Assembly (NCBI GenBank): GCA_031082425.1
Contig: JAVHLB010000003.1
Span: 62,001 to 126,000 of the forward strand
Direction: 5' to 3'
Length of the DNA stretch: 64,000 bases
DNA from: Candidatus Edwardsbacteria bacterium
GTDB lineage: Bacteria > Edwardsbacteria > AC1 > EtOH8
Within the stretch, counting starts at the first letter, position 1, and each line of letters begins with the position of its first letter. Both the position numbers and the translations under genes were made by a program. Below, piece by piece: positions 15,814 to 24,830 of this stretch. The notes under the pieces were generated by a model. The model was not told the origin of the DNA. It did not search any database and worked only from the letters and a program-made list of their open reading frames with translations.

Positions 15814-16577
15814 ACCTGTGCCTGGACATAGGCAACAGCAAGATCCGGGCGGTGGTCTTCGGAACCGGCCGGCCGGCGGCCGATGGGACATTGCATTACG
15901 GACCGGATACCAGCGCATCAAAGCTGGGCGCCTTTATCCGCAAACTTGCCGGCCAGCATACCATAGACCGGGCCGGCCTGATCTCGGTATCTCCGGCCCT
16001 TACGGCCCGGGTTCGCAAAGCCTTCACCGGACTGCCGGATATCCGGCTTAAGGTGATCACCTGTTCGGACCTTAAAACGATGGATATCCGCTACCGCAAT
16101 CCAGGGAAGCTGGGGATCGACCGGCTGATCAACGCCTATGCGGCATACCGGCTATACGGAGGGCCGGCCCTGGTGGTGGACATCGGGACCGCCATCACCT
16201 GGGACGCGGTCACAGCCAAGGGAGAATATTTGGGCGGGGCCATCGCCCCCGGCCCCGGCATCATGGCCCGGGCCCTGACCGAGCATACTGCGGCCCTGCC
16301 GTTGGTCAAGTTGAAACAGAAACCGCGGCCGGCGGGGCGGGATACCGAGGAATGCATTCAGTCAGGCCTTTACTGGGGGACCGTGGGGATGATCAAAGAA
16401 CTGGTCGGCCGGATATCCCGGGATGCCAAACCCAATCCCCGGGTGATTTTCACCGGCGGGCTGGGTTCCTGTTTTGCTCCGGAGTTCAGGGGATGCCGGG
16501 CTGATGAACTGCTGACCCTGAAGGGGATCGACCTGCTTCTGAAGGAAATAAAAAACCAAAAAACTCGGCTGCTTTAG
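15810..16577 (+). CDS. coaX: Type III pantothenate kinase
   Basis: About 255 residues from ATG 15810, which overlaps the birA stop as ATGA; an in-frame upstream ATG at 15777 lies inside birA and gives a non-family extension. It catalyses the first step of coenzyme A synthesis. Family marks are LDIGNSKI at the N-terminus (phosphate binding), GIDRLINAYAAY, VVDIGTAITWDAV and GGAIAPGPGIMARAL with the TGG segment IFTGGLGS. The birA-coaX pairing is common in bacteria. Confidence 0.93.
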   Translation: MNLCLDIGNSKIRAVVFGTGRPAADGTLHYGPDTSASKLGAFIRKLAGQHTIDRAGLISVSPALTARVRKAFTGLPDIRLKVITCSDLKTMDIRYRNPGKLGIDRLINAYAAYRLYGGPALVVDIGTAITWDAVTAKGEYLGGAIAPGPGIMARALTEHTAALPLVKLKQKPRPAGRDTEECIQSGLYWGTVGMIKELVGRISRDAKPNPRVIFTGGLGSCFAPEFRGCRADELLTLKGIDLLLKEIKNQKTRLL

Positions 16578-16627
16578 AACATCATCAGATCCGGCCGAGA
16601 TAAAACAATAAGAAATGGAAGAAAAAC

Positions 16628-18157
16628 ATGGCAACAGATATCATCATCAACACCACCACCCACGAAACCAGGATCGCCCTTTTGGAAGAGGGGCGGCTGG
16701 TGGAGTTGTGGCTGGAGCGCAGCGCCGAACAGCGGATGGTGGGGGACATCTACAAGGGCCGGGTGGAGAAGGTCCTGCCGGGCCTGCAGGCGGCCTTCGT
16801 GGACATCGGCTTCGGCAAGAGCGGGTTCCTGGCCTTTTCCGACACCGCCTTCGATCCCGGCGACCTGGAGCAGGATGACCGGTCCCAGGCCAAACCCGCC
16901 CGGCGGATCGAGGACGCCCTGAAAAGCGGCCAGGAGGTGATGGTCCAGGTTTCCAAGGAGCCCATCGGCAGCAAGGGCCCCCGGCTTACCTCCCATGTCT
17001 CCTTTGCCGGGCGTTTCTGCGTTCTGGTCCCCAACGAGGAAAGGGTGGGCGTCTCCCGCCGGGTGGAGGACCGGGCCGAGCGACGCCGGCTCAAGGAGGA
17101 ATTTTTAAAACACCTGCCCCAGGGCTACGGCCTGGTGATCCGCACCGCCGCCGAGGGCGAAGATGAGAAGGGCTTCGGTCGGGACCTGAAGATCCTGCTG
17201 AAGACCTGGCAGCAGGTCAAGCGGGATTACCGCAAGGCCAAGATATCATCCCGGGTTTATTCCGAGCCGCCCATGGTGATCAGCTTCCTGCGGGAGCTGG
17301 CGGCCATGGAGATCGGCAGCCTGGTGGTGGACGACAAGCGGACCCACGACCAGATAGCCGAATACGTCAAAAACCTGGACCCGGCCCTGAGGAAGCGCCT
17401 GCTGTTGTACCGGGAGGACATCCCGCTGTTCGAGGCCTATGATATCGAGGCCCAGATCGAAAAAGCCCTGCAGCAGAAAGTGTGGCTGAAAAGCGGCGGA
17501 CGGATCGTGATCGAGCAGACCGAGGCCCTGGTGACGGTGGACGTCAATTCCGGGCGGTACACCGGCAAGCGGGACGCCGAGGGCACCATCACCCGGGTCA
17601 ACGTCGAAGCGGCCCGGGAGATAGCCCGTCAGCTGAGGCTGCGGGACATCGGGGGCATCATCGTGATAGATTTCATCGACATGGACCGGGAGGCCAACCG
17701 CCGCAAGGTGCTGGCCGAACTGAAGGAGGCCCTCAAGGATGACCGCTCCAAGCCCAAGGTCTACGAGATCTCACCGCTGGGCTTGGTGGAGATGAGCCGA
17801 AAACGGGTCCGGCCCAGCCTGTGGCAGGCCTTCTCGCACAGCTGTCCCACCTGCCAGGGCACCGGGCGGGTGCTGTCGCCCGAGACCATGGCCGCCAGGC
17901 TGGAGCGCTGGTTCCTGCAGGCCGACCGGAACATCAGGAACCGCCGGCTGGAGGTGTCGGCCCATCCCCTGTTCATAGATTATCTGGAGCGACAGGGGCG
18001 GAAGCTGGCCGACGATGTTAAAAAGCGGTATAAGGTCGACCTCCGGCTGAAGCGGGACAACCTGGACAATGTCTCCCAATTCAAGATAACCGATTTGGCC
18101 GGCGGCCGGGACATCACCCGGGAATTTTCTGTTGACAGATGGGTGGATTTAGATTAA
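16628..18157 (+). CDS. rng: Ribonuclease G
   Basis: A 509-residue RNase E/G-family endoribonuclease that matures 16S rRNA 5' ends and decays mRNA. An S1 domain lies at about 35-125 (VGDIYKGRVEKVLPGLQAAFVDIGFGKSGFL). Catalytic Mg2+ aspartates are in VDVNSGRYTGK and IVIDFIDMD. The zinc link CPTC is in HSCPTCQGTG, and the small C-terminal domain follows. There is no long degradosome scaffold, so it is RNase G rather than RNase E. The tRNA-Leu promoter is embedded in its 3' end. Confidence 0.94.
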   Translation: MATDIIINTTTHETRIALLEEGRLVELWLERSAEQRMVGDIYKGRVEKVLPGLQAAFVDIGFGKSGFLAFSDTAFDPGDLEQDDRSQAKPARRIEDALKSGQEVMVQVSKEPIGSKGPRLTSHVSFAGRFCVLVPNEERVGVSRRVEDRAERRRLKEEFLKHLPQGYGLVIRTAAEGEDEKGFGRDLKILLKTWQQVKRDYRKAKISSRVYSEPPMVISFLRELAAMEIGSLVVDDKRTHDQIAEYVKNLDPALRKRLLLYREDIPLFEAYDIEAQIEKALQQKVWLKSGGRIVIEQTEALVTVDVNSGRYTGKRDAEGTITRVNVEAAREIARQLRLRDIGGIIVIDFIDMDREANRRKVLAELKEALKDDRSKPKVYEISPLGLVEMSRKRVRPSLWQAFSHSCPTCQGTGRVLSPETMAARLERWFLQADRNIRNRRLEVSAHPLFIDYLERQGRKLADDVKKRYKVDLRLKRDNLDNVSQFKITDLAGGRDITREFSVDRWVDLD

Positions 18158-18160
18158 AAT
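18132..18160 (+). promoter_or_regulatory. Promoter for tRNA-Leu, inside the 3' end of rng
   Basis: A perfect TTGACA (18132-18137) and TAAAAT (18155-18160) with a 17-base spacer overlap the last codons of rng. The predicted start is about 53 bases before the tRNA. Confidence 0.6.
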
Positions 18161-18219
18161 AACAGCTTGCCGACCGGAAGCGGAACTATAATCGGTATAT
18201 TGCCTTAGTCAGCAAAACA

Positions 18220-18304
<85 letters not shown>

Positions 18305-18369
18305 GATGATCAATCTTCTCATTATCCTTCCATAACCCCACCGTTCAAAAATAAACAAACAGGTGCCAT

Positions 18370-19332
18370 ATGGCTTTTGTCAGGGAGATTTTAGATCAGC
18401 ATTGCCTGAACCAGTTCCTCAAACTGGCTCTGAAATCATTCAACGAAGGCAATTATCATCAGACCATCGAATCGCTGGAGATGATCCGGCAGCACGACCA
18501 GACGGTGGGCCATAAATGCAGCGACGTGGTCACCTTCTATCTCATCGAGGCCAGGGTGGCCATGGCCAAGCTCTACTGGAAGCAGGGCAATGCCATTGCG
18601 GCCATCGAGGAATATCAGGAGGCCATAAAGCTGGCCCCCAAATACGCCGATCTTCACCTGTCCCTGGGCCGCATCTATGCCGGACGGCATGAATACCCGC
18701 TGGCCGAAAATTCCTTTAAAAAAGCCCTGGAGATCAATCCCAATTATATCGAGGCCATCCTTTCCCAGGCTTATCTGGCCGCAGAGCAGGGCCGACACGA
18801 AAAAGCCGTGGAGCTTTTCATCGGGTTATCAGCCAAGACCCACTTTTACAAGCAGGAGCTGTTCGACAAAGCCCTGGCCGAGGTCAACCAGGGAAACCTG
18901 GCCAAGGCAGTCAAGGATTTCAACCTGGCCTTCAAAACATCGCCCGACCGGGCCGAGACCCTGTGCGCGCTGGGCCAGGATGCATTGCGGGACAATAGCT
19001 GCCAGGAGGCGGTCAAGTATTTCCTGCAGGCCAAAAAATTAAAACCGGGCTATGCCGATATCTACAACCTGCTGGGGGTGTGTTACACCCATACCGGGGA
19101 ATGGAGCAAAGCCGCCAGGTTGCTAAAACAGGCGGTAAAGCTGGCCCCGCATTTCACCCGGGCCTGGCTGAACCTGTGCATAGTCAGCGAGAAGCTGGAA
19201 AGGAATGCCCAGGCAGTGACTGCCTGCAAAAAGGCCGCCAAGCTGGAGCCGAAGAACATTCTGGCGGCCGAAACCCTGGAAAGGCTCTGTCAAAAAACCA
19301 CCGCCAAAAAACCAGGAAGAATTAAAAAATGA
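18370..19332 (+). CDS. TPR repeat protein
   Basis: 320 residues with no signal peptide, made of about seven to eight tetratricopeptide repeats (for example AKLYWKQGNAIAAIEEYQEAIKLAPK, LSLGRIYAGRHEYPLAENSFKKALEINPN, LLGVCYTHTGEWSKAARLLKQAVKLAPH) and a basic C-terminus. A cytoplasmic protein-interaction scaffold. Its last bases overlap the start of the DnaJ-TPR gene (ATGA), so the two are translated together and probably work as a pair. Promoter unclear; transcription may continue from tRNA-Leu. Confidence 0.85.
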   Translation: MAFVREILDQHCLNQFLKLALKSFNEGNYHQTIESLEMIRQHDQTVGHKCSDVVTFYLIEARVAMAKLYWKQGNAIAAIEEYQEAIKLAPKYADLHLSLGRIYAGRHEYPLAENSFKKALEINPNYIEAILSQAYLAAEQGRHEKAVELFIGLSAKTHFYKQELFDKALAEVNQGNLAKAVKDFNLAFKTSPDRAETLCALGQDALRDNSCQEAVKYFLQAKKLKPGYADIYNLLGVCYTHTGEWSKAARLLKQAVKLAPHFTRAWLNLCIVSEKLERNAQAVTACKKAAKLEPKNILAAETLERLCQKTTAKKPGRIKK

Positions 19333-19985
19333 CCCAACTGAAGGATTATTATTCCATATTGGGGGTGGACCGGCTGGTCAGCGAGACCGAGATAAAACAA
19401 GCCTACCGGAAGCTGGCCATGCAATATCATCCCGACAAGAATCCCGCAGAATCAAAGGAGGGGCTGGCCAATTCCGCCTTCCAGGACATCAACGAGGCCT
19501 ACCATACATTGATAGACAAGGCCCGGCGGGCCCAGTACAATAAAATGCTGGCCGAAAAGGCCGCCGGGGTCCAGGCCCACTCGGTCCAGGACAACCAAGC
19601 GGACATGGCCTACCGCCACGGGGTGGAGGCCTACAAGGCCAACGAATTCAAACGGGCGGTGGAGTATTTCCGGGCGGCCGCCAAGCTCAACCCCAAGAAG
19701 GCCATCTATTACGACCGGCTGGGGATAGCCGTGATCAAGGCCGGCGGACCGCTGGAGGAAGCCAAGATGTACTGCGACAAGGCAATTCAGATGGAGATAT
19801 ACAACGCCGAGCATTACCTGAGCCTGGGCATAATCTACCAGCTGGCCGGAATGGCCGAGAAGGCCAAGGAGCAGTACAAGGAGGCCCTCAAGTGGGACCC
19901 CAATAACAGCCAGGCCAGACAGCGATACGCCATTGTGGAGAAGGAGACCAAAAAGGGGATCTTCGGCAACTTGTTCAAAAAATAG
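19329..19985 (+). CDS. DnaJ-domain/TPR fusion protein
   Basis: 218 residues. A J domain at about 5-72 (YYSILGVDRLVSETEIKQAYRKLAMQYHPDKN) with the invariant HPD that stimulates Hsp70 ATPase. Three TPR-like units follow (residues 90-205, e.g. AYRHGVEAYKANEFKRAVEYFRAAAKLNPK). There is no Gly/Phe or zinc-finger region, so it is a specialised J protein that recruits DnaK to TPR-bound partners. It overlaps the preceding TPR gene by four bases and lies just upstream of the V-ATPase cluster. Confidence 0.88.
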   Translation: MTQLKDYYSILGVDRLVSETEIKQAYRKLAMQYHPDKNPAESKEGLANSAFQDINEAYHTLIDKARRAQYNKMLAEKAAGVQAHSVQDNQADMAYRHGVEAYKANEFKRAVEYFRAAAKLNPKKAIYYDRLGIAVIKAGGPLEEAKMYCDKAIQMEIYNAEHYLSLGIIYQLAGMAEKAKEQYKEALKWDPNNSQARQRYAIVEKETKKGIFGNLFKK

Positions 19986-20038
19986 GCCCGTCTCTGATCC
20001 GGTTCAGTTAAAAAAAACTTAGGGAGGGAGAGCAGACC

Positions 20039-20407
20039 ATGACCCAGGGATACGAACAAAGAGTGAAGGAACTGGTGGATAATATCCCGGGAGCCCTATG
20101 CGCCAGCCTTACCGGGACCGACGGCATCGGGATAACATTCCATCAATCCGGGCTGGACCTGGATCCCACCCTGGCCGACGCCGAGTTCGCCACCATGCTG
20201 TCCGCCTCCCGGCGGGCGGCCGAGAACCTTTCGCTGGGGAGCATCTCCGAACAGACCATCGCCACCGAAAAGCTGACCGTCCTGATCAAGATGGTGGGGA
20301 CGGATTTCTACCTGAGCGTGGTCATGCAGCAGGGGGCCGGAAACCTGGGAATGGCCCGGCTGCTCCTGAGAAGGGCCTCCGAAGAACTCAAAAACATTTT
20401 ATATTGA
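20039..20407 (+). CDS. Roadblock/LC7-family protein
   Basis: 122 residues. The pattern VKELVDNIPGALCASLTGTDGIGI, a central helix rich in small residues (ATMLSASRRAAENLSLG), then EKLTVLIKMVGTDFYLSVVMQQGAGNLGMARLLLRRASEEL matches the roadblock/LC7 fold, dimeric proteins that often regulate Ras-like GTPases (MglB type). No GTPase gene is next to it. It immediately precedes the V-type ATPase stalk gene (13 bases), so it is probably part of that operon. GGGAGGGAG precedes the ATG. Confidence 0.75.
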   Translation: MTQGYEQRVKELVDNIPGALCASLTGTDGIGITFHQSGLDLDPTLADAEFATMLSASRRAAENLSLGSISEQTIATEKLTVLIKMVGTDFYLSVVMQQGAGNLGMARLLLRRASEELKNILY

Positions 20408-20420
20408 ACGGGAGCAGATT

Positions 20421-20774
20421 GTGTCATCGGAAAAGCATAACGACCAACAGGATCAGGCACAACAGATAATCAGCAGCCTGGCACAGAGGGAGCAGGAACT
20501 TCAGCAGAAGACCGAAGAAGCCAAAGCCGAGGCCGATCGAATAATCGAAAAAGCCAAAGCCGAGGCTTCCGCCATTTTAAACAACGCCCGCTCCCGCATG
20601 GATGAAAATAACCTGAGCGGCAAAAAAGAGACGGCCCAAAAAGCGCTGCAGCTCATAGAACAGAAAAAGAAACAGGCCGCCGCCCAGGCCGGCCGGCTGG
20701 AGCAGCAGGCTGCGGCCAAACAGGACCAGGCCGTGGAGCTGATCATCAAACAGGTTTTCCCGGAGAACGGATAG
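20421..20774 (+). CDS. V-type ATPase peripheral stalk subunit G/H
   Basis: 117 residues starting with GTG 20421 behind GGGAG. It is almost entirely a charged coiled coil (EQELQQKTEEAKAEADRIIEKAKAEASAIL, then KKETAQKALQLIEQKKKQAAAQA) and ends in a short hydrophobic tail (AVELIIKQVFPENG), as in AhaH/NtpF-like stalk subunits that pair with subunit E. The stop touches the ATG of subunit I. Identification rests on coiled-coil character, tail and position. Confidence 0.8.
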   Translation: MSSEKHNDQQDQAQQIISSLAQREQELQQKTEEAKAEADRIIEKAKAEASAILNNARSRMDENNLSGKKETAQKALQLIEQKKKQAAAQAGRLEQQAAAKQDQAVELIIKQVFPENG

Positions 20775-22685
20775 ATGATCGTCGCCATGAGCCGGGTGCT
20801 GATAGTGGGCCCGAAGATAATAAGCTCAGAAGTGATAAGGTCGTTGCACAAAATGGGCCGACTGCATATTGCCCAGGCCAAGCCCCAGGGCCTGATCCGC
20901 CATGGCGAGCTTGACGCCGAGGAGGCCCAATTGAAGCATACCATGGAACGGCTGCAGCAGGAACTGGACGGTCTGCTGACATTGATGGGATTCCACGGGC
21001 GCCCGGTCAAAACCGCCCTGCCGTCCGATTGGGAAAAGCTGCTGGCCGACCTGATTGTGCAGCGGGCCGAGATCAACCAGCTGGTAAAACAGAAGCTGGA
21101 TCTGGGCGACGAACTGGCGCTGGTCGAAAATTACCGGGCGGCCTTTGAGGCCCTGTCCCCGCTGATGTCAAAACTGGAATCCAGCCGGAGGATAAAGGCC
21201 TTCGGCTTTATAGCCAGGGTATCGGAGATCTCTGCGGTAGAGGCCCTGCACAAGGAGCTGAAAAAGCTGACCGAGGGACGGATCGAATTCTACAGCCGCC
21301 AATTGGACGACAGCAAAATGGCGGTGCTGGTGGCTTTCCATGTGAACGATGCCGAAAAAGTGCGGGGCTTGTTCGCCAAGGCCGGGGTCAACGAACTGAA
21401 ACTTCCCTCGGCGATGGCCTCGCTGGGCATGGCCGAGGCGGTCAGTCAGCTGAAGGAGAAAAGCCGCCAACTGCCGGGGCTGATCGCACAAACCAATAAC
21501 AAGATAAAAGACATCTCGGGCCAGGAGGGGCCGTTATTCGAGTCCTATCGCCGGATGGTCCGGGACGAACTGGGCCGGCTGCAGGCCAAGGAGGAGCTGC
21601 CTGAGGGCCGTCTGGCTTTTTACCTTCAGGGATATCTGCCGGCCGAGGATCTGCCCACTTTGAAAGAACTGCTTCATGATAATTTCGCCGATAAGGTAAG
21701 CATAAAGGAACTGGCCATCGGGCCACATGACGGCGGCAAAACCCCGGTGATCCTGAAGAACAACCCGCTGGTAAAACCGTTCGAGATGTTGCTTTCCATA
21801 TTTACCCCGCCTCAGTACGGCTCGATAGACCCCACCCCGTTCATCGCCATTTTCTTTCCCATCTATTTCGGCTTCATCATCGGCGACGTGGGATACGGGG
21901 CCATAATGGGCCTGCTCAGCCTGTTCTTCTTCTTCAAATTTAAGGAAAAAGAAATCTTCCGGTCCCTGTCCACCATCTTTATCCTCTGTTCATTTTGGAC
22001 CATCGTTTTTGGAGTGATCTTCGGCGAACTGTTCGGCGAGGTGGGGGAGCATCTGCATATCATCCAGCCGATCACGGAAAATTTCAACCGCATGAAAAAA
22101 GGATCCGTTTTCCTTCTGCTGGGGATATCCCTGGCTTTCGGCGTGATACAGGTATTCACCGGTTTTATTATCGCCCTGGTAAACGGTATCCGCCAAAAGG
22201 ACCGGCATCATATTCTGGAGCCGATAGCCTTCATGACCGGGCTTTTGAGCATCTTCGGCATCATAGCCTGTTTCATTGGTATCTTGCCCAAAGTCCTGCT
22301 GCTGCCGGGCATCATCCTATTTGCCGCCAGCACCGGGATGATGGCCTATCTGGTGGGGGTGGCCGGTCCCATTGAGATCTTCGGGGCGGTGGGCAACATC
22401 CTTTCCTATGCCCGTCTTTTTGCCATCGGTCTTTCCGCCGTCTACCTGGCGTTTGCCGCCAATAAACTGGGAAGCCTGATAGGGGTCTCGGGAAAATTGT
22501 GGGCGGTGATACTGGGCTCGGTCCTGGCGGCGCTGGTGTTTCATCCTTTGTTCTTCGCCATCGGGCTGATCAGCCCGATCGTCCAGCCGGCCCGTCTTCA
22601 ATTCGTGGAATTCTTCACCAAATTCAAATATTTCGATAATCCCGGAAAACCATACAAACCATTTAAAACAATAGGAGGTGACTAA
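20775..22685 (+). CDS. ntpI: V-type ATPase subunit I (a-subunit)
   Basis: 636 residues. The N-terminal 330 residues form the cytoplasmic arm with long coiled coils. About seven to eight membrane segments follow from residue 345 (FIAIFFPIYFGFIIGDVGYGAIMGLL, FILCSFWTIVFGVIFGELFGE, ILSYARLFAIGLSAVYLAFAANKL). The conserved Arg of the SYARLFAIGL helix is the residue that lets ions leave the rotor. It is the stator channel of the membrane sector. The last bases include the GGAGGTGA ribosome site of ntpK. Confidence 0.95.
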   Translation: MIVAMSRVLIVGPKIISSEVIRSLHKMGRLHIAQAKPQGLIRHGELDAEEAQLKHTMERLQQELDGLLTLMGFHGRPVKTALPSDWEKLLADLIVQRAEINQLVKQKLDLGDELALVENYRAAFEALSPLMSKLESSRRIKAFGFIARVSEISAVEALHKELKKLTEGRIEFYSRQLDDSKMAVLVAFHVNDAEKVRGLFAKAGVNELKLPSAMASLGMAEAVSQLKEKSRQLPGLIAQTNNKIKDISGQEGPLFESYRRMVRDELGRLQAKEELPEGRLAFYLQGYLPAEDLPTLKELLHDNFADKVSIKELAIGPHDGGKTPVILKNNPLVKPFEMLLSIFTPPQYGSIDPTPFIAIFFPIYFGFIIGDVGYGAIMGLLSLFFFFKFKEKEIFRSLSTIFILCSFWTIVFGVIFGELFGEVGEHLHIIQPITENFNRMKKGSVFLLLGISLAFGVIQVFTGFIIALVNGIRQKDRHHILEPIAFMTGLLSIFGIIACFIGILPKVLLLPGIILFAASTGMMAYLVGVAGPIEIFGAVGNILSYARLFAIGLSAVYLAFAANKLGSLIGVSGKLWAVILGSVLAALVFHPLFFAIGLISPIVQPARLQFVEFFTKFKYFDNPGKPYKPFKTIGGD

Positions 22686-23036
22686 ATGAAAAAAGTTCTG
22701 GCTATCGTTCTGCTGCTGGCTGTGATCCTGCCCTGGGCAACCATCGCCCTGGCTTCCGATGCCGCTGCTCCGGCGGCCGATGCAACCGCCACACAGCAGG
22801 CCCCGGCGGCCAAGGATAACATGCTTACCCTCTACAAGGCCCTGGGCGCCGCTCTGGCCATCGGGTTTGCCGCTTTCGCCACGGCCTTGGCCCAGAGCCG
22901 TATCGGCGCCGCCGCATCCGGCGCTCTGGCCGAGAAGCCCGAAGTGGGCGGAACCCTGATCGTCCTGGAGGCTTTGCCCGAGACCATCATCATCCTCGGT
23001 TTCGTTATCGCCCTTTTGATAATCGTGATGTTATAG
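22686..23036 (+). CDS. ntpK: V-type ATPase subunit K (rotor ring), single-hairpin form
   Basis: 116 residues. An N-terminal hydrophobic stretch (residues 1-24) ends in LASDAAAPAA and looks like a cleaved signal, followed by an Ala/Pro-rich spacer. A single transmembrane hairpin follows: LGAALAIGFAAFATALAQSRIGAAASG and LEALPETIIILGFVIALLI. The ion-carrying Glu is in LPETI, and a Gln is in LAQSR. Many V-type K subunits carry two fused hairpins; this one has one, as in F-type c subunits. A long stem-loop follows the gene. Confidence 0.92.
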   Translation: MKKVLAIVLLLAVILPWATIALASDAAAPAADATATQQAPAAKDNMLTLYKALGAALAIGFAAFATALAQSRIGAAASGALAEKPEVGGTLIVLEALPETIIILGFVIALLIIVML

Positions 23037-23040
23037 TTGC

Positions 23041-23075
23041 ATCCTTCCTTCCCTGCTCGGCAGGGAAGGAAGGAT
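23041..23075 (+). other. Perfect 15-bp stem-loop between ntpK and ntpE
   Basis: Bases 23041-23055 are fully complementary to 23061-23075 around the loop CTCGG. There is no T-run after it, so it is not a standard terminator. Placed right after the rotor-ring gene, it may protect the ntpK message from 3' decay or attenuate read-through, giving more K than E and C. This is inference. Confidence 0.8.
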
Positions 23076-23169
23076 ATTTGATTCACTGGGCATTCCGATG
23101 GAGACCCCTGCTCCGCAGTGCGGTTTTGAATGTAAAAAATGATCCAACAATCAACTATATGCCGTAAAA

Positions 23170-23742
23170 ATGAATTCTGAACTGATAAAAGTCATCGAAC
23201 GGGAGGCCGAAGCCGAGCGCCAGAGGATCTTGGAGACTTCGCAAAAAAGCGCCGGCGAGATAATCCAACAGGCCCGGGCCCAGGCCGCGGAGCTGGAGCG
23301 GAGGTCTTTGGCCGACAACCAGGCCCTGGAAAAGACCGAAATGGCCAAGGCCGACAGCGCCGCCAATCTTCAGGCCATGGCCATCCTGCTGGAGGTTAAA
23401 AGCCGGATCATTGACGGGGTGTTCCAATCGGCCTACCAGAAGATCAAAAAAACCCCGCCGGAGAGATACCGCCAGGCCTTGAAGAGTATGCTGCGGGAAG
23501 CGGCGGAGGATCTGCCCGGCGAAACGGTGGTGTTGACCAGCCCGGGCGATCTGAAGGTGGTCCAGGAGCTGGTGAAGGCCGCCAAGCTGAAGGCCGAGGT
23601 GAGGCCGGACCCCCAGGTGAGCGAGGGGATCATCATGAGCGATAAAAGCGGCAGCCATTCGGTTCTCAACCGGTTCTCCGACCGGCTGGAAAGGGCCCGA
23701 CCCTCCCTGGTGGCCCGTATCTCTGAAACATTGTGGGGATAG
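23170..23742 (+). CDS. ntpE: V-type ATPase subunit E (peripheral stalk)
   Basis: 190 residues. The N-terminal half is a coiled coil (VIEREAEAERQRILETSQKSAGEIIQQARAQ) that pairs with subunit G/H. The C-terminal globular domain has the family pattern LTSPGDLKVVQELVKAAKLKAEVRPDPQVSEGIIMSDKSG...NRFSDRLERARP. Length is typical. It ends three bases before ntpC. Confidence 0.9.
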   Translation: MNSELIKVIEREAEAERQRILETSQKSAGEIIQQARAQAAELERRSLADNQALEKTEMAKADSAANLQAMAILLEVKSRIIDGVFQSAYQKIKKTPPERYRQALKSMLREAAEDLPGETVVLTSPGDLKVVQELVKAAKLKAEVRPDPQVSEGIIMSDKSGSHSVLNRFSDRLERARPSLVARISETLWG

Positions 23743-23745
23743 CAG

Positions 23746-24783
23746 ATGCCCAGCGATTACGGATATATCAACGCCAGGCTTAAAGGGCAGCACAGCAGAC
23801 TATTGAAACCGGGGGCCTACGAGGAGCTGCTGGGCCTGCCCGATTTTAACGCTTTTGCCAAGTGGCTGGCCACCAGCCCCTATTCCAAGGAGTGGCAGGA
23901 GGCCCAAACCCGGTTTGCCGGGCTGGCGGCGGCCGAGGAGGCCCTGGCTGCCAACTTCAATTCCTCGACCCGGCTGATGCGGAAGATCTCCGATGGCGGC
24001 CCCAATAAACTGATAGGCATCATCCTCCGGAGATGGGACCTGGAAAATGTCAAGGCTGTTGTCCGGGGCATTCATAACCACTGGGACAGCGATGAAATTT
24101 TTCGGGCGGTGCTGCCGGCCGGGAACCTGGATAAGGTGAAATTGAAAGAGCTCTGCCGGAAGGCCGACCTTCGGGAGCTGGCCGACACCCTGGCCACCTG
24201 GGGCGAGGAGCTGGCCGGGCCCCTCACCCTGGCCCTGCCGGAATACCAGAGGGAGCATCAACTGGCCGGCCTGGAGCTGGCCCTGGACCAGTTCTTCTAC
24301 CGCCAGGCTTTGAAGGGCCTGGCCGGCCTGGATTACAACAAAAGCCTGGTCCGTGAACTGCTGCGCCGGGAGATCGACCTGTTGAATGCCAAGGGGCTGC
24401 GGCGGCTGATGGCCCGGGAGGGGATCGGTCTGCCGGAGGCGGTCAGGAATTATCTGCCGGGCGGCAAGCTGCTGACCCGGGAAAAATACGCCGCCCTGCT
24501 GGATCCCAAGGAATCCAAAAAGGCCCTGCGCTCCATCCGGGGAACTTACCTGCACCGGCTGTTGCTGGCCGACGATAGCCGGGGGGGGCGGGAGGAGAAG
24601 CTGGACAGGGAGGAATGGCGCCAAAAGGCCCTGGCCTACCGGGGGGATCCGCTGGGGATCGATGTGGCGGTGGGCTTTTTGTGGCAGAAGTATTTCGAAG
24701 TGGCCAATTTGAAACTTATCGCCCGGGGAAAGCAGTACGGGATCCCAGCCGAGGATATCAGACATCAGCTGTTGACGGCCTAG
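23746..24783 (+). CDS. ntpC: V-type ATPase subunit C
   Basis: 345 residues. It begins DYGYINARLKG, the typical opening of bacterial/archaeal C (d-type) subunits, and is otherwise all helical with family-like segments RRWDLENVKAVVRGIHN, LDQFFYRQALKGL and the final FEVANLKLIARGKQYGIP. It forms the central-stalk socket on the rotor ring. It is followed after 47 bases by the first gene of an unexplained membrane module rather than by subunit F. Confidence 0.92.
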   Translation: MPSDYGYINARLKGQHSRLLKPGAYEELLGLPDFNAFAKWLATSPYSKEWQEAQTRFAGLAAAEEALAANFNSSTRLMRKISDGGPNKLIGIILRRWDLENVKAVVRGIHNHWDSDEIFRAVLPAGNLDKVKLKELCRKADLRELADTLATWGEELAGPLTLALPEYQREHQLAGLELALDQFFYRQALKGLAGLDYNKSLVRELLRREIDLLNAKGLRRLMAREGIGLPEAVRNYLPGGKLLTREKYAALLDPKESKKALRSIRGTYLHRLLLADDSRGGREEKLDREEWRQKALAYRGDPLGIDVAVGFLWQKYFEVANLKLIARGKQYGIPAEDIRHQLLTA

Positions 24784-24830
24784 ATATCCCCGGACCAGAT
24801 ATAAAACGGAAACACAAAGATAGGTGTCCT

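Noticed and set aside
23101..23169. Possible coding or regulatory sequence between the hairpin and ntpE
   Set aside because: No convincing start, ribosome site or promoter.
24615..24830. Upstream extension of the FN3/DUF6754-like gene
   Set aside because: It lies within ntpC in another frame; the signal peptide begins at ATG 24831.
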